Shown here: positions 1 to 8,761 of the stretch, piece after piece | How positions within the stretch are numbered: position 1 is the stretch's first letter | How the letters are laid out: every line of letters starts with the position of its first letter | Assembly (NCBI GenBank): GCA_023381895.1 | Contig: JAMCTA010000140.1 | Location: 1-12,710, forward strand | From: Chloroflexota bacterium | Lineage (GTDB): Bacteria > Chloroflexota > UBA4733 | DNA length: 12,710 nucleotides | Direction of reading: 5' to 3' | The notes under the pieces: generated by a model | Seen by the model: only the letters and a program-made list of their open reading frames with translations | Database searches by the model: none | Told to the model about the DNA's origin: nothing | Position numbers and translations under genes: made by a program

Positions 1-177
1 CGCAATCTCGGCGCTCCACTGGGTGATGCTGTCGTTGAGGAAGTCGATGTGGGCAAGGTGCAGTGCGAGCAGCATGCGATGGTGGTCGTTGACTTGCCCG
101 GTCAGGGCGCGCGCTAGAACCTCACGCCGTACCCCCCGCCCGTGTTTCTCGTGGTTATGGCGCTCGGGGGAGACAGC
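1..177 (-). pseudogene. IS110-family transposase fragment (internal piece)
   Basis: The minus strand reads in one frame through the region just before and including RREVLARALTGQVNDHH, followed by LALHLAHIDFLNDSI. This is the helical segment typical of IS110-family transposases, between the N-terminal DEDD RuvC-like domain and the C-terminal transposase_20 domain. It is cut by the window edge at its C-terminal side. On its N-terminal side similarity stops near position 177, where ISL3-type sequence begins, so no N-terminal catalytic domain is present. The frame stays open further upstream but no longer looks like IS110. The family call rests on pattern recall. It is not a functional gene within this window. 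Confidence 0.6.
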
Positions 178-179
178 AG

Positions 180-437
180 CTGGGGTGCTGGGCCTTGCGG
201 CCACCGCTGCGGACAGGCGTCGTTGTCGCACCGCTACCGTCGGACCGTCACCGCCAGCCGAACGACGAAGCCCCGCCAGGGCAAATCGAGTGGATACCAG
301 CGGTAGCGCGCCTGTACCTGGTCGCTCCACACGCCGCAGCGCGGGCAGCACGACGCCTCCCGGTCACCCTCGGCATCCAGAAACAGCATCCCGCCGTCCA
401 GTTGAAGGCCCGTGATACACAGCCGAGCAAGCGACAA
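180..437 (-). pseudogene. ISL3-family transposase N-terminal fragment with in-frame stop
   Basis: Reading from 437 downward, the product has an N-terminal strand region, then a zinc-finger half CCPRCGVWSDQV, then ARYRWYPLDLPWRGFVVRL. This is the signature of the ISL3 transposase N-terminal zinc-finger domain (CPxCG, then RYxRxLxDLPW). A TAG at 234-236 ends the frame after TVRR. In the same frame beyond the stop the sequence reads RCDNDACPQRWP, which is the second zinc-binding pair of the same domain. One codon that is normally aromatic (Phe-like position) has therefore become a stop. The sequence then degenerates and runs into IS110-type sequence. The helix-turn-helix and DDE domains are absent. 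The first plausible codon is TTG at 435-437. It is clearly a remnant. Confidence 0.72.
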
Positions 438-698
438 CGCAACTATCTTCGTGCCTCCCAGACACGACTATAATCACATTCCCGTCCCTCCGCGTGCCCC
501 CACACTTGCTGCACCAGAACCCATCTTTTGCTAGGGTGGCGAGTGATTTCTGGGCAGCACACAGCCTGTCGCGTTCTTGCCTGCGAGGCGCCATGCCGGT
601 TGCGGCTCACCCCGTACTGAGAGATCCCTTTCAACGCGGTCAAGAGTCAGTGGAACTTCTGCCTACAGATCTGAGTAAGGTCCGCTCCTGCAAGGAGT
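438..698. other. No supported gene; probable IS/remnant spacer
   Basis: I see no convincing gene between the ISL3 remnant and the end of the ligase-like gene at 699. The minus strand has a short frame containing FWCSKCGGTRRDGN, which resembles half of a zinc ribbon, but its surroundings resemble nothing I recognise. No terminal inverted repeats or target-site duplications could be matched by eye around either IS remnant. A weak 5-bp hairpin (CTCCT/AGGAG) lies at about 684-697 and lacks a T-tract, so it is not a good terminator for the upstream operon. Confidence 0.4.
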
Positions 699-2108
699 TC
701 ATCCCGGTCGCACCAGCTGCGCCGACAATGTCACAGCCCGCTCCTTCGTGGTGCGCTGCATAGCCTCTGCCTCCTTGAGCTTTTTCCGCTGGGCCGAGAC
801 AAACGCGGTGACCATCGCAAAGAACATCCAGCCATCGGGCATAAACGGCATAGGGTGCAAGAACGCCACGAAGCAGTAGAGGCTTGCTGCGCTCGCCAGC
901 ACCGCAGCTGTGAGGTCTCTCTCCTGAGAATGAGGAAGCCTCCTGACAGCCATCAAACTATGCCGCGCAAGCAGCAGAAGTGCTGTCATGAACGGCAAGA
1001 AGCCCAGAAGGCCGAGCTTACCAAGGAGTGCAGTATAGTCCACGTGCCAGTTCGTGCGAATGACATCAGAATAGAAGACCGGCGAGTAGAACTCGACCTG
1101 CGACCCCAGACCGGCGCCCACGAGAGGGCTTGAGTGAAAGAGCCCCAGAAACGCGCGCGCTTCATTGATCCGGTGTTCTATCCCGTGGGTGGCAAGATCC
1201 CCCGGGGAGAAATCTGGCTGATCCGTATAAGTACGAAGTCGAGAAGCGACTGCGACAGTGCAAGGCTGAACACAAAGTTGGCCAGAGCGATACTGATAGC
1301 CGCCCCGAGCAGGAGGAGCAAGAGCCTCTTCACACTGGCGCCTGCAAGGTAGGCCCCATAGATGACGATGCTGACGACCGCCGCAAGCCACAGAGTTCGC
1401 TCGCCATTGAGCACGTTGCCCAGCACACACAATCCCAAGCCTAGTATGGTGAGCAGACGCCCGAACTTTGACTGCTTTGGTATCGCTCAAGAGTATCCAG
1501 ATGAAGAACGCTGGGGTGACCGCGAACCCAACCTGGGCAGTCGTTGATACCCCGTTCGTGACCCCAGCAATGTCACGCAATCGAATATGGGACGGCTGCA
1601 CGAGGTCTAGGGTTAAGCCAGAGTGCGTAAGCCCAGTTGCGAGGAGGAAGGTACCGGCCAGCGCAGCTGCAACGCACCAGGGCACGATGACGGTGCTCTG
1701 GAAAGCCGCAGTGTTGCGCAAGAATACCGCCTTTGCGGGGAAGTAGAGCATGGCGTAGGAGAAAGCCTCGGCCTCTCCGAGCCAGGCTCCTGTAAATCGC
1801 CAGACGGTCGCTCCGAGCATGCTGCCGGTGACAATGGCAATGCCGAAGATGATGAAGGCGACATCCATGCCATCGATGGCCAGGCGGTGTTTCTGAACTA
1901 GCTCTGAGGTCGCCCAGGCTAAGATCAGCACAAGAACGAGCACGTCACCTAGGCTCGTGTCGCGGGGCAGGAACGTGATCTGATAGGCAAAGAGACCCAC
2001 GATGAACACTTCGGCCGCAAGCGCCAGCTGCAGGTTGAAAAAGAGCAGCGCGGCGCAGACCAAGACTGCCGCGGCGCCAATCTGTACACTGCGGTGAAGA
2101 CCAGCCAT
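699..2108 (-). CDS. O-antigen ligase/polymerase-like membrane protein (Wzy_C type), frameshifted
   Basis: This is a polytopic inner-membrane protein with hydrophobic segments throughout. Its C-terminal part has the Wzy_C/O-antigen ligase layout: a short helix, then HSSPLVGAGLGSQVEF, a periplasmic loop with WHVDYTALLGKLGLLGF, and final membrane helices. Such proteins join or polymerise lipid-linked glycans on the periplasmic side. One frame is open for 469 codons, but codons covering about 1200-1470 in it encode a polar, implausible stretch. The alternate frame there (1178-1438 and just upstream) reads as good membrane helices such as RLLLLLLGAAISIALANFV. This implies a shift near 1465-1478 and a compensating shift at the CCCCCGGGG run near 1198-1207. 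The true N-terminus also seems to lie upstream: after a third shift near 2121-2130 (GGGCCC), the frame continues as DDRRWLWKLPILVPVAS to about 2227, beyond a good AGGAGG at 2241-2246 (minus strand). It is the last gene of the minus-strand cluster. Confidence 0.7.
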   Translation of the reverse strand: MAGLHRSVQIGAAAVLVCAALLFFNLQLALAAEVFIVGLFAYQITFLPRDTSLGDVLVLVLILAWATSELVQKHRLAIDGMDVAFIIFGIAIVTGSMLGATVWRFTGAWLGEAEAFSYAMLYFPAKAVFLRNTAAFQSTVIVPWCVAAALAGTFLLATGLTHSGLTLDLVQPSHIRLRDIAGVTNGVSTTAQVGFAVTPAFFIWILLSDTKAVKVRASAHHTRLGIVCAGQRAQWRANSVACGGRQHRHLWGLPCRRQCEEALAPPARGGYQYRSGQLCVQPCTVAVASRLRTYTDQPDFSPGDLATHGIEHRINEARAFLGLFHSSPLVGAGLGSQVEFYSPVFYSDVIRTNWHVDYTALLGKLGLLGFLPFMTALLLLARHSLMAVRRLPHSQERDLTAAVLASAASLYCFVAFLHPMPFMPDGWMFFAMVTAFVSAQRKKLKEAEAMQRTTKERAVTLSAQLVRPG

Positions 2109-2240
2109 AGTGATGAGTGCGGCGGGCCCGATGCAACCGGCACGAGAATCGGAAGCTTCCAGAGCCAGCGGCGATCATCTGGGGGATGGGAAACTACCCG
2201 CGCTGTTAGGCGACCTAGTCTCGCCAGTACTTCGTTTTCA

Positions 2241-2246
2241 CCTCCT
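2241..2246 (-). promoter_or_regulatory. Shine-Dalgarno AGGAGG upstream of second ligase-like gene
   Basis: The minus strand carries AGGAGGTGA here, the strongest ribosome-binding site in the cluster, but no ATG, GTG or TTG opens a long frame at a normal distance. The frame that continues into the N-terminal helix of the ligase-like protein (LPILVPVA) is open from about 2267 and passes a CTG at 2225-2227, 13 bases after the SD. This suggests the gene begins here rather than at the ATG at 2106-2108, which has no SD. A damaged start or another small indel is likely. Confidence 0.4.
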
Positions 2247-2297
2247 GACAGCCTCTTTCCTCTTCAGCGCAGAGCTGTTCTGAATCACTGAAACCAC

Positions 2298-3795
2298 CTA
2301 AGAATGCCCGATGATCCAAGCTACACCGTTCACAACGACGTCGCCGAGGACAACGAGAATAGCCAGACACCAACTCGTGTCCCCAGAGAACTGCGCTGCT
2401 CTTTCAAGTCTATGCCATCGAGCGGCTTCACTTAGGGATTCCGTCGCGCGGCCATCTGGCTGCTCTGTTGCCGGTGTCTGGACTCCCTGACCAGTCACCG
2501 CAGCTCCCGAGTCAGTCAGTACGCTTGCTGCCATAGTCAAGCCCGGAAAGATCCAGAGGACTATGCTTGCCCATGAGCCCATTTCTATTGCGTCAGTGAC
2601 TCCGTAGACGAGGAAGCCAGACAGGCTTGCTGTCAGGCAGGCGAGCATGGCCCAGTGCGCATCGCGAGATCGCGGTTGTGATGCAGTCTGCCACAGTCTC
2701 AAGCTAGCCCTGGCTACAGTGCCGGCCCATATCGCGAGAAAGGCGATCGAGCCGCCCAAGCCAAAATCAGTAGCCATTGCCAGATACATGTCGTGCGGGT
2801 GCGGATTGTATGTAGAGGGATCAATGATGAGCGGGGCAAAGGAGCGGAGCAGCATTGGGAGGAAGGCATGGAGTCCCACGCCCGTGTAGGGATAATCCTC
2901 AACCATTCTGATCGCCCTGTTCCAGAGTTCCAGCCGGCCCCACAGGGAGGCTTGCACCGCAAGAGGACCGGAGGAGCTGCCCTGGCCAATGAGCAACTGC
3001 CACACTGAAGGATGGGTGAGAGCGAGCGTTACACCGATAATAGCTGCCAGGACGGCAAAGAGCAGTGTAAGACGGATATCGATACAGAGTGACAGAATCA
3101 GCACTTCCACCGCCGCTCCTGCAAGGGAAGACCGCGAGCCGGTCAGAAACAGAGTGGCAGCGAGAATCAGCCCGCCCGCAATGAGTGTCAGAGTCCCCAG
3201 CGCTGGCTTCTGGCGCCTGAATACTGCGAGGCAGAAGAGGGGGGAGAAAGATCACGAGAACTCCGCCCGCCTCATCGGCGTTGATGCCGCTGCCGGTGCG
3301 CGGATTGAGGAATCGCGAGAGATGAATTGCCGGAATGTGATGATAGAGCGAGGCCGCGAAGGGAAGCTTCGCGCTGCTCCAGTCGGTTCCTGTCAGCACA
3401 AAGACCGTGAGTAGAATCCCCAGCACGACGATCGCCCAGTATCCGAAACGGACGAGTCGAGAAGATATCCACAACCGTGAAGTTGCAAAGCAGACGGCGA
3501 GGTCGGTTGCTGTCCGGCCAAATCGCTGGATACGGCCGGTTGAGATACCGGCCGGAAGCAGCGAGAGCGCGGCCACGAGGAGGAGCAAGGCGAGCCAGCG
3601 ATCAGAGCTCACGACCGGCGCACGTACGCATGGCTGTTGTCTGCTGAGAACGATCGCCGACCCACCGAGCAAGAGACCAGCAGTAAGCGCCGGTACTGTT
3701 CCTCGTGCCAGCAAGATCGCTGCAAGCATGTAGCTGCCGAAGAAGAGAGTCGACCGTGCTGAGACAGCAGCCGGCGCGCGCGAGGTTATCATCAT
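2298..3795 (-). CDS. O-antigen ligase family protein (Wzy_C type), single frameshift at G6/C6 run
   Basis: This is a polytopic membrane protein of about 500 residues when repaired. From ATG at 3795 the frame gives helices such as LALLLLVAALSLLPAG and WAIVVLGILLTVFVLTG, up to GVLVIFLPP. It then turns polar at the six-G run at 3239-3244. Removing one base joins it to the frame reading LPLFCLAVFRRQK, then LFLTGSRSSLAGAAVEV, and on to the stop at 2298. TGSRSSL and the later RMVEDYPYTGVGLHAF and NPHPHDMYLAMATDFGLGG are hallmarks of the O-antigen ligase (Wzy_C) family: the TGSR turn, the D-x-P-x-x-GVG motif and the HxHDMYL-like motif before a C-terminal helix. It likely transfers or polymerises lipid-linked glycans in the periplasm. 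A GTG at 3879 is an alternative start, but the residues before the ATG pair at 3790-3795 look unstructured and neither start has a strong SD. Confidence 0.78.
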
Positions 3796-3914
3796 CTCGT
3801 GCTCAGAGCATCGCCAGAACGCCGCCGACCTGCCACCGGCGCCAGATAGGAGCGGCGCTGATCGTTGGATGCTGAGCACACGTCAAGAAAGCAGCTTGGA
3901 CATAAAGCCCGGCG

Positions 3915-5241
3915 TCAGCACGCATTGTTGACTCTCTGCGCGAGCTCGCGCATGGCAGCGGACCACCGCTCCATGATTCGGTTCCAGCCAAAAGGCTCGA
4001 CGCTTGACCGGGCGTGAGCCGTCATAGCAGCGAGTAGCTCAGGGTCTTCAACGAGTCGCTGGACCGCGTGCGCTAGCGACTCCGGATCGTCCGGAGCGAC
4101 GAGAAGGCCGTTGACTTCCGGTTTGATGACTTCGCGAGTTCCAGTAAGGTTAGAAGCGATCACTGGCTTGCCTAGACCCAGGTATTCGAATACCTTGATC
4201 GACATTGCCCCGTCGAGGAGTACCGTGTATGGAAACGGATAGAGCCCCACATCACACTGACCAAGTAGCTGGCGCGATTTCTCGTGAGACAGTTCCCCGA
4301 ACATCTTGACAGCATCACGCTGGGCCGTGGTGTTGATGGCAATGACCTGCTCTTCGAACTGTTTTTGATTGCTCTGGTGGACCGATCCGATCAGATAAAA
4401 TTCTGCCGGCACGCCGCGGTCTACGAGAATGTGAGCAGCCCCCGAGAATCACTTCCCCGCCCCGGACGCTGTCAATAGGCCCGGCGTAGCCAAGTCGAAG
4501 ACCAGCATGGGGGAGAGTTGGTGTTTCGACGGTCTCTTCGAGATTGACTCCATTGGGAACCGGAACGATCTTGCCGATTGGCACACGAAACTCACGTGCC
4601 AATCGAGAGGGCCAGCCCCACTCACTGGATGTCCCGATGGAGAACGCGAGACTAACGCCTTGGAAGACGCGCGGGATGTTATACACAAAGCGGTAGAGGA
4701 AGACAGCCAGTATTCCCCTCCGCCCCCCAGCCCGCTGCCGGGGAAGCTGCTCTATGAGCGCATCTGGCATGTCGGTAATGTCCGCAACCCAGGCGGCCCC
4801 GAGGCATCGCGCCATAAGACCGATCAACGCCTCCCTGTTGCCTATGGTGTAGACGATCGTACGGCACAGATGCTCTTCTCGTGCTAGGACGGCACAGACG
4901 TAGACAACGCGCAAGACGTAGCGCAGCACTTCGACCGCTGCCTTGCCTACCTCGCTCTGGAGGTGATCTTGCAAGCGAATCAGGCCCGCGAACTCACTGA
5001 GACGCCGCACGCGCGCCGGCGGCACGAGGTCGGGAGGTATATCTGCGTCTTCTAGTGTGTACAACCGAAGATCAAACAGCTGCTGAAGATAACGAACTCG
5101 CTGAGCGATCGCTCGATTCGGGTTCCGGTCTAGGCCTGCCAGCCAGACCATCGCAACTCTGGTTCTGGCCAGTCTAGTGCTGCCGTCCACTTCACTAGGA
5201 GATGGGTCAACCCCCGATTGTGGCAAAGTCGTCGCGTGCAC
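3915..5241 (-). CDS. Glycosyltransferase, GT4-like (group 1), single frameshift at C5 run
   Basis: This is a GT-B fold glycosyltransferase of about 440 residues once repaired; it is cytoplasmic or membrane-associated and adds a sugar to a lipid-linked acceptor. The N-terminal half runs from GTG 5241 through VPVPNGVNLEET and LGYAGPIDSVRGG, the start of the C-terminal Rossmann domain. The frame breaks in the five-C run at 4439-4443. Dropping one base gives LGAAHILVDRGVPAEFYLIG and the rest of the domain down to 3915. That rest contains KVFEYLGLGKPVIASN followed by REVI, the nucleotide-sugar-binding E-x7-E type motif, and then NGLLVAPDDPESLAHAV, the usual GT4 tail. Donor and acceptor cannot be deduced. 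An ATG at 5150-5152 is a possible later start, close to RVAMVWLAGL, which looks like the first beta strand. It lies between the flippase and ligase genes in the same orientation. Confidence 0.82.
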
Positions 5242-5480
5242 CGTGTTCTCTCCACCCGGACGCTGGCAACGCCGCGCCAGTCTACCACCTGGTAATGTTG
5301 AGGCCCTCCACCGTTCCCTGGTCTTCAGATGTAACTCCCTTCGACACGCAGTGCTTCTCCGGAGGTGTCCACACTACACTTCCTGGGTGAGCAGTGTGAG
5401 ATCCTTGGGCATGGAGCGGGCCAATGCGAAATAGCACTTGTCGCGATCCAGGAGTCCTTGCTCTTGTGCATCGAGGCACA
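5242..5480. other. Intergenic gap inside the polysaccharide cluster
   Basis: This 239-base gap separates the flippase stop from the glycosyltransferase start. That is long for a single operon. I see no convincing small gene, terminator or clear -10/-35 pair on either strand. The short open frames here are in polar, non-protein-like sequence. Confidence 0.4.
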
Positions 5481-7114
5481 CTACTGCAATCCGACTCCAT
5501 CAGGTGCGACTGGGGACTGCCGGAAGCGTTGCGTCAGCAACGAGCGCGCCAGGGCACGGTCGTAGGTATCAGCCAGCGCAACCAGCCAGAGAAGAGCATA
5601 GCTCGTCATATACGTGATGCCAGCGCAGATGAGTCGGGGCCAGCCCGTTCCAGGGTAGAATAGTAGGATTACCCAGCCTAACCCCACCGCGGGAAGCGTC
5701 CCTAGGATCGGGGGCACGAGCGCCGAGGTGATGCTCCGTGTGACCCAGCCACCGAGCTTTCGTATTCCCATTACGAGCATGTATGATTCACTCGCTACGT
5801 AGGACGCTGCTAGTGCTACTGGCGCCCCGTAGTACCCCACAAAGTGAATAAGCAGAGGGGCGAGCGTGCATACGGTCGCCGTCCTGATGACCGTCGACGT
5901 GGTCCAGATTCCTGGGAAGCCTGAGCCAATGAGCACGCTAGAGACCGGACCTGTGAGGAGCAAGAACACATACGAAGTGGCAATGATGTCAGCGGTCACT
6001 GCCGATTTGACGTAGCCCGGACCGAGCCACGTATTCAAGAATGGGTGACTGAAGGCGACAACTCCAGCAAAGAGTGGTACCCCAACGACACAGATGTAGC
6101 GGAGCGACCGATCTAGCAGTGCTCGGAACCGTTCGTCATCAGCAACTGCGCTGAACTGTGATGCCGCGGGCGTGATGGTGCTCACGACCGACATTGGGAC
6201 CGAGCGGGCACGCTCGGTGATGTTCGTTGCAATAGTATAGTAGCCAACTTGCGTCGGACCCAGGAAATAGGCGAGTAAGAGTTGTCCCAGGTCTGTGTTG
6301 ATGAGTGTGGATATGCGCCCGACTTGTATCCGCAGACTGAACGACATGAGCTTGCGGAACGTCCCCATAGTGGCGAACCGTGGTGCGATGTAAAGCCCGG
6401 GGCAGCTACGAAATGTTAGGATCACGTAACACAAGCCATAGCCGAGAGTCAGGACAAACGTCTGGATCGTGAGCCCGACTAGTCCCCAGCCGAGATAGAG
6501 CACGGCGATACTCCCAAAGATGCCAATGGAACGGCCAGCGAGGTTAATTTTCGCGTCGAGATCGAATCGCTGCAAGCCGCGGATGACCGCGATGAACACG
6601 CCGAGCACCAGGTTGATAGCAAAGTTTGCGAGATAGAGGTAGTAGGCGAGTATGAGTTGCCAGCGCGGCAATGCAAGCTTGACGAAGTGATCGAGGACCC
6701 AAGGGCCCGCGACGCCGAGGCCCGCACTGGCAATAATGGCGACGACACAGAAGTAGGCGAGGCTAGTGCTGACGATCCTGTTAACGCCGTCGCCATCTCC
6801 TCGTGCGTGATACTCCGCAACGTACTTGATCAGCGGAGAGCGCATGCCGGCATCGAGCAAGACTGCATACCCCACGATGGAAGCGATAATCGTCCAACCG
6901 CCATATGTGCTGAGCCCTAGCTTGCGGATAGAGTAGGCGGAGGCTGCCGAACGAAAATGAGGTCTCTCGAACTAACCCACACGGCATTCTGCAGCAGCCG
7001 CCGGGCTGCCGAGGGGGATGGCCGGGCGGAAGGCCCCGACTTTCGTTGCTGACCGTCTGAGTCGACTGGCGTAGTTGGGCGTTGGCTTGGGTTCCCCATG
7101 TCATCTGATCTCAT
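5481..7114 (-). CDS. Polysaccharide flippase, Wzx/MOP superfamily, frameshift near N-terminus
   Basis: This integral membrane protein of about 540 residues (repaired) has 12-14 hydrophobic helices. It belongs by pattern to the MATE/MOP (RfbX/Wzx) superfamily, which moves undecaprenyl-linked repeat units to the periplasmic face. The family's first conserved block reads IVGYAVLLDAGMRSPLIKYV, with AEYHARGD after it, like the canonical GxLDxGL...RYVAEYxARGD. The intact frame runs from 6875 to 5481. Upstream, SAYSIRKLGLSTYGGWTII continues in that frame, but the start (ATG 7114, followed by MGNPSQ at 7099) and LLQNAVWVSSRDLIFVRQ lie in another frame. A single-base shift therefore falls at about 6935-6946. 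The first helix looks poorly hydrophobic, perhaps because of the damage. It starts 31 bases after the TPR gene stop, consistent with co-transcription. Confidence 0.83.
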
Positions 7115-7145
7115 CAAAGCTTACCGACCGAGTGCGCGTGAAGAG

Positions 7146-8349
7146 TCAGCACTCACCAAGCCCCAGTGTGGCGATAGCCTGGGTAGGCTCGGTTCCTCCC
7201 GCACCTTTCGCAATCGCTTGGCAGTAGATCTCCTTTGCTCCAGAAACGTTGCCATCCTCGATCAGCAGCTTGGCCAGGATCCGCGAGTCTGTCCAATCGA
7301 ACGGATTGAGGCGGACAACAAGCTGCAGTTCCTGTTCAGCACTCTGGCGATCTCCAGCAGCCAGCAGAGACTCCCCATAGGCTGCGTGGTAGAGCGCTAC
7401 GTCAGGTTGCAGCACTGTGGCACGCTTATAGTAGGCTAGGGCCTGGCTGAGACTTCCCTGTCGTTGTGCCAACTGGCCTTCGTAGTAGACCAGCGCACCG
7501 TCCCTTGGAAACAACGCCACCCCTTCCTGAAAGAACCGCTGTGCCGCTCCGAAGTTGCCATTTTGGCGGGCAATTTCGCCGAGCAGGACGTAGGCATAGC
7601 TACTATAGATCGGGGCCAGAGCAATCGTCCTCTGGAGCAATGGCACCGCCAACTGCGGCTGACCCAGTTTTGTGGCGTAAAGGTATCCCAAGAGATAGTA
7701 CGGCTCGGGGTCAAGAGGAGCTGCCTCGACCGCTGTGCGGAGCGAATTGGCTGCCTGAGCCAGAGAACTGGAGCTGTCCCACCAAGTCTGCTGCTTGCCA
7801 CAGGCCCGGATCGAGCTGCATGGCTACCTTGCCAAAGGCAATAGACTGCTCAGGGTTTCGCGATGCGTACGCACTAGCGAGACCATAAAATACGGCTGGA
7901 TCGCTATAAATGCGCATAGCCGCCGTCACACGCTCCTTGACAGCAACTGCACTCTGGCCGGCGTGCTCCTCCGCATCCGCGAGCAGGAGTCTGGCTACGC
8001 TGTCGTCCGGGTGCTGCCGGACGATGTCCTTCAGCAGCGTCACGGCGGCAGCATGCTGCCCGGTGATATCCAGTGCTCGGGCTCGCAGCAGCTCGTAGCT
8101 CCAGCTCGACGCAAGTGAACTGGTAACGCTGGTATTGAGGAATCGAGTGAGCGGTGCGGTTGAACCCTCTGCGGCACTCGCCGACTGCGCCTGGGCGTAG
8201 ATGACTGCCGCGATATTGAGTGGTATCGACGTCCATGGCCGGAAGACGATGACCACGACGGTCAAGGCAAACAAAGCGGGAAGAGTATACCGGGAGAGAA
8301 GAGTTTGGCTCTCCAATCCCACCTCCTCCCTCGTAGTCGGTACTGCCAT
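7146..8349 (-). CDS. Membrane-anchored TPR-repeat protein, single frameshift
   Basis: From ATG 8349 there is a short cytoplasmic lead and one membrane helix (YTLPALFALTVVVIVF, residues about 21-36). Helical repeats follow that fit the TPR pattern: ALDITGQHAAAVTLLKDIVR, then AFGKVAMQLDPGLWQ. After a shift within about 7755-7800 the pattern resumes as AVEAAPLDPEPYYLLGYLYA, GNFGAAQRFFQEGVALFPRD and QALAYYKRATVLQPDVALYH, ending at 7146. Each unit keeps the small/large residue spacing and the trailing proline of TPRs, giving roughly eight to nine repeats and about 400 residues in all. It is probably a periplasmic scaffold anchored by its N-terminus; a partner in glycan assembly or chain-length control is an inference from its position as first gene of the cluster. 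The sequence shows no enzymatic motif. Confidence 0.78.
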
Positions 8350-8761
8350 GCCACTAGCTCAGCACCCCGCTGTCACAGTATCTATCAGCGGCGGCACTGT
8401 GGCTAGCAGGCTGGCACTCGTGCGGTCTGACACACTCACGATGCCCTATCTACCCAGCACACGAGCAGAGGCTATTCTCACGAGGCGCCATCGCCGCCAG
8501 TCTTGTCTGAGCTACAGCGAGCACGGCTCGCCCGCCCTGCCAGTTGCTCGTGTGCGCTTCAGGCGCTACGCGGCCACCACAGGCGGCCACGGCGCGTGGT
8601 GGGGACGCGGTAGAGCCACCCACCGATGAAGGTGACGTAGAGATCTGCCAGATCTGGTCCCGCAAACGTGCAGTTTGTCGGGCGGTCTCGCCCGCAAGGG
8701 GGTTCTTTCGCTCTGCTACACTCACCACCCAAGAGAAGGCTGGAGAAAAGGAGAACGGTCC
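8350..8761. other. Non-coding divergent region between cluster and methyltransferase
   Basis: About 410 bases separate two divergent genes, so promoters for both should lie here. I find no convincing -35/-10 pair for the minus-strand cluster. On the plus side, TACACT at 8717-8722 could be a weak -10 with no matching -35. A perfect 6-bp stem CGGGCG-GTCT-CGCCCG lies at 8679-8694, about 70 bases upstream of the methyltransferase start, without a T-tract. It could be a leader hairpin. AGATCTG occurs twice, two bases apart, near 8641-8656. Open frames crossing this region are arginine/serine-rich and do not resemble proteins. Confidence 0.45.
8747..8753 (+). promoter_or_regulatory. Ribosome-binding site AAAGGAG for methyltransferase
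   Basis: AAAGGAG sits 8 bases before TTG 8762 in the methyltransferase frame. It is the reason for choosing this start over the TTG at 8675, which adds 29 residues with no family-like sequence, and over the ATG at 8813, which has no SD. An ATG at 8766 is out of frame. Confidence 0.6.

Noticed and set aside
443..594. Zinc-ribbon-like minus-strand frame with FWCSKCGGTRRDGN
   Set aside because: Only one CxxC pair, no second pair, and no recognisable flanking domain; kept only as a note in the spacer entry.
684..697. Hairpin CTCCT/AGGAG near the end of the polysaccharide cluster as a terminator
   Set aside because: Stem is only 5 bp and no T-tract follows on either strand.
8641..8656. Tandem AGATCTG copies as a possible operator
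   Set aside because: Two 7-base copies are expected by chance at this scale, and there is no promoter element next to them.
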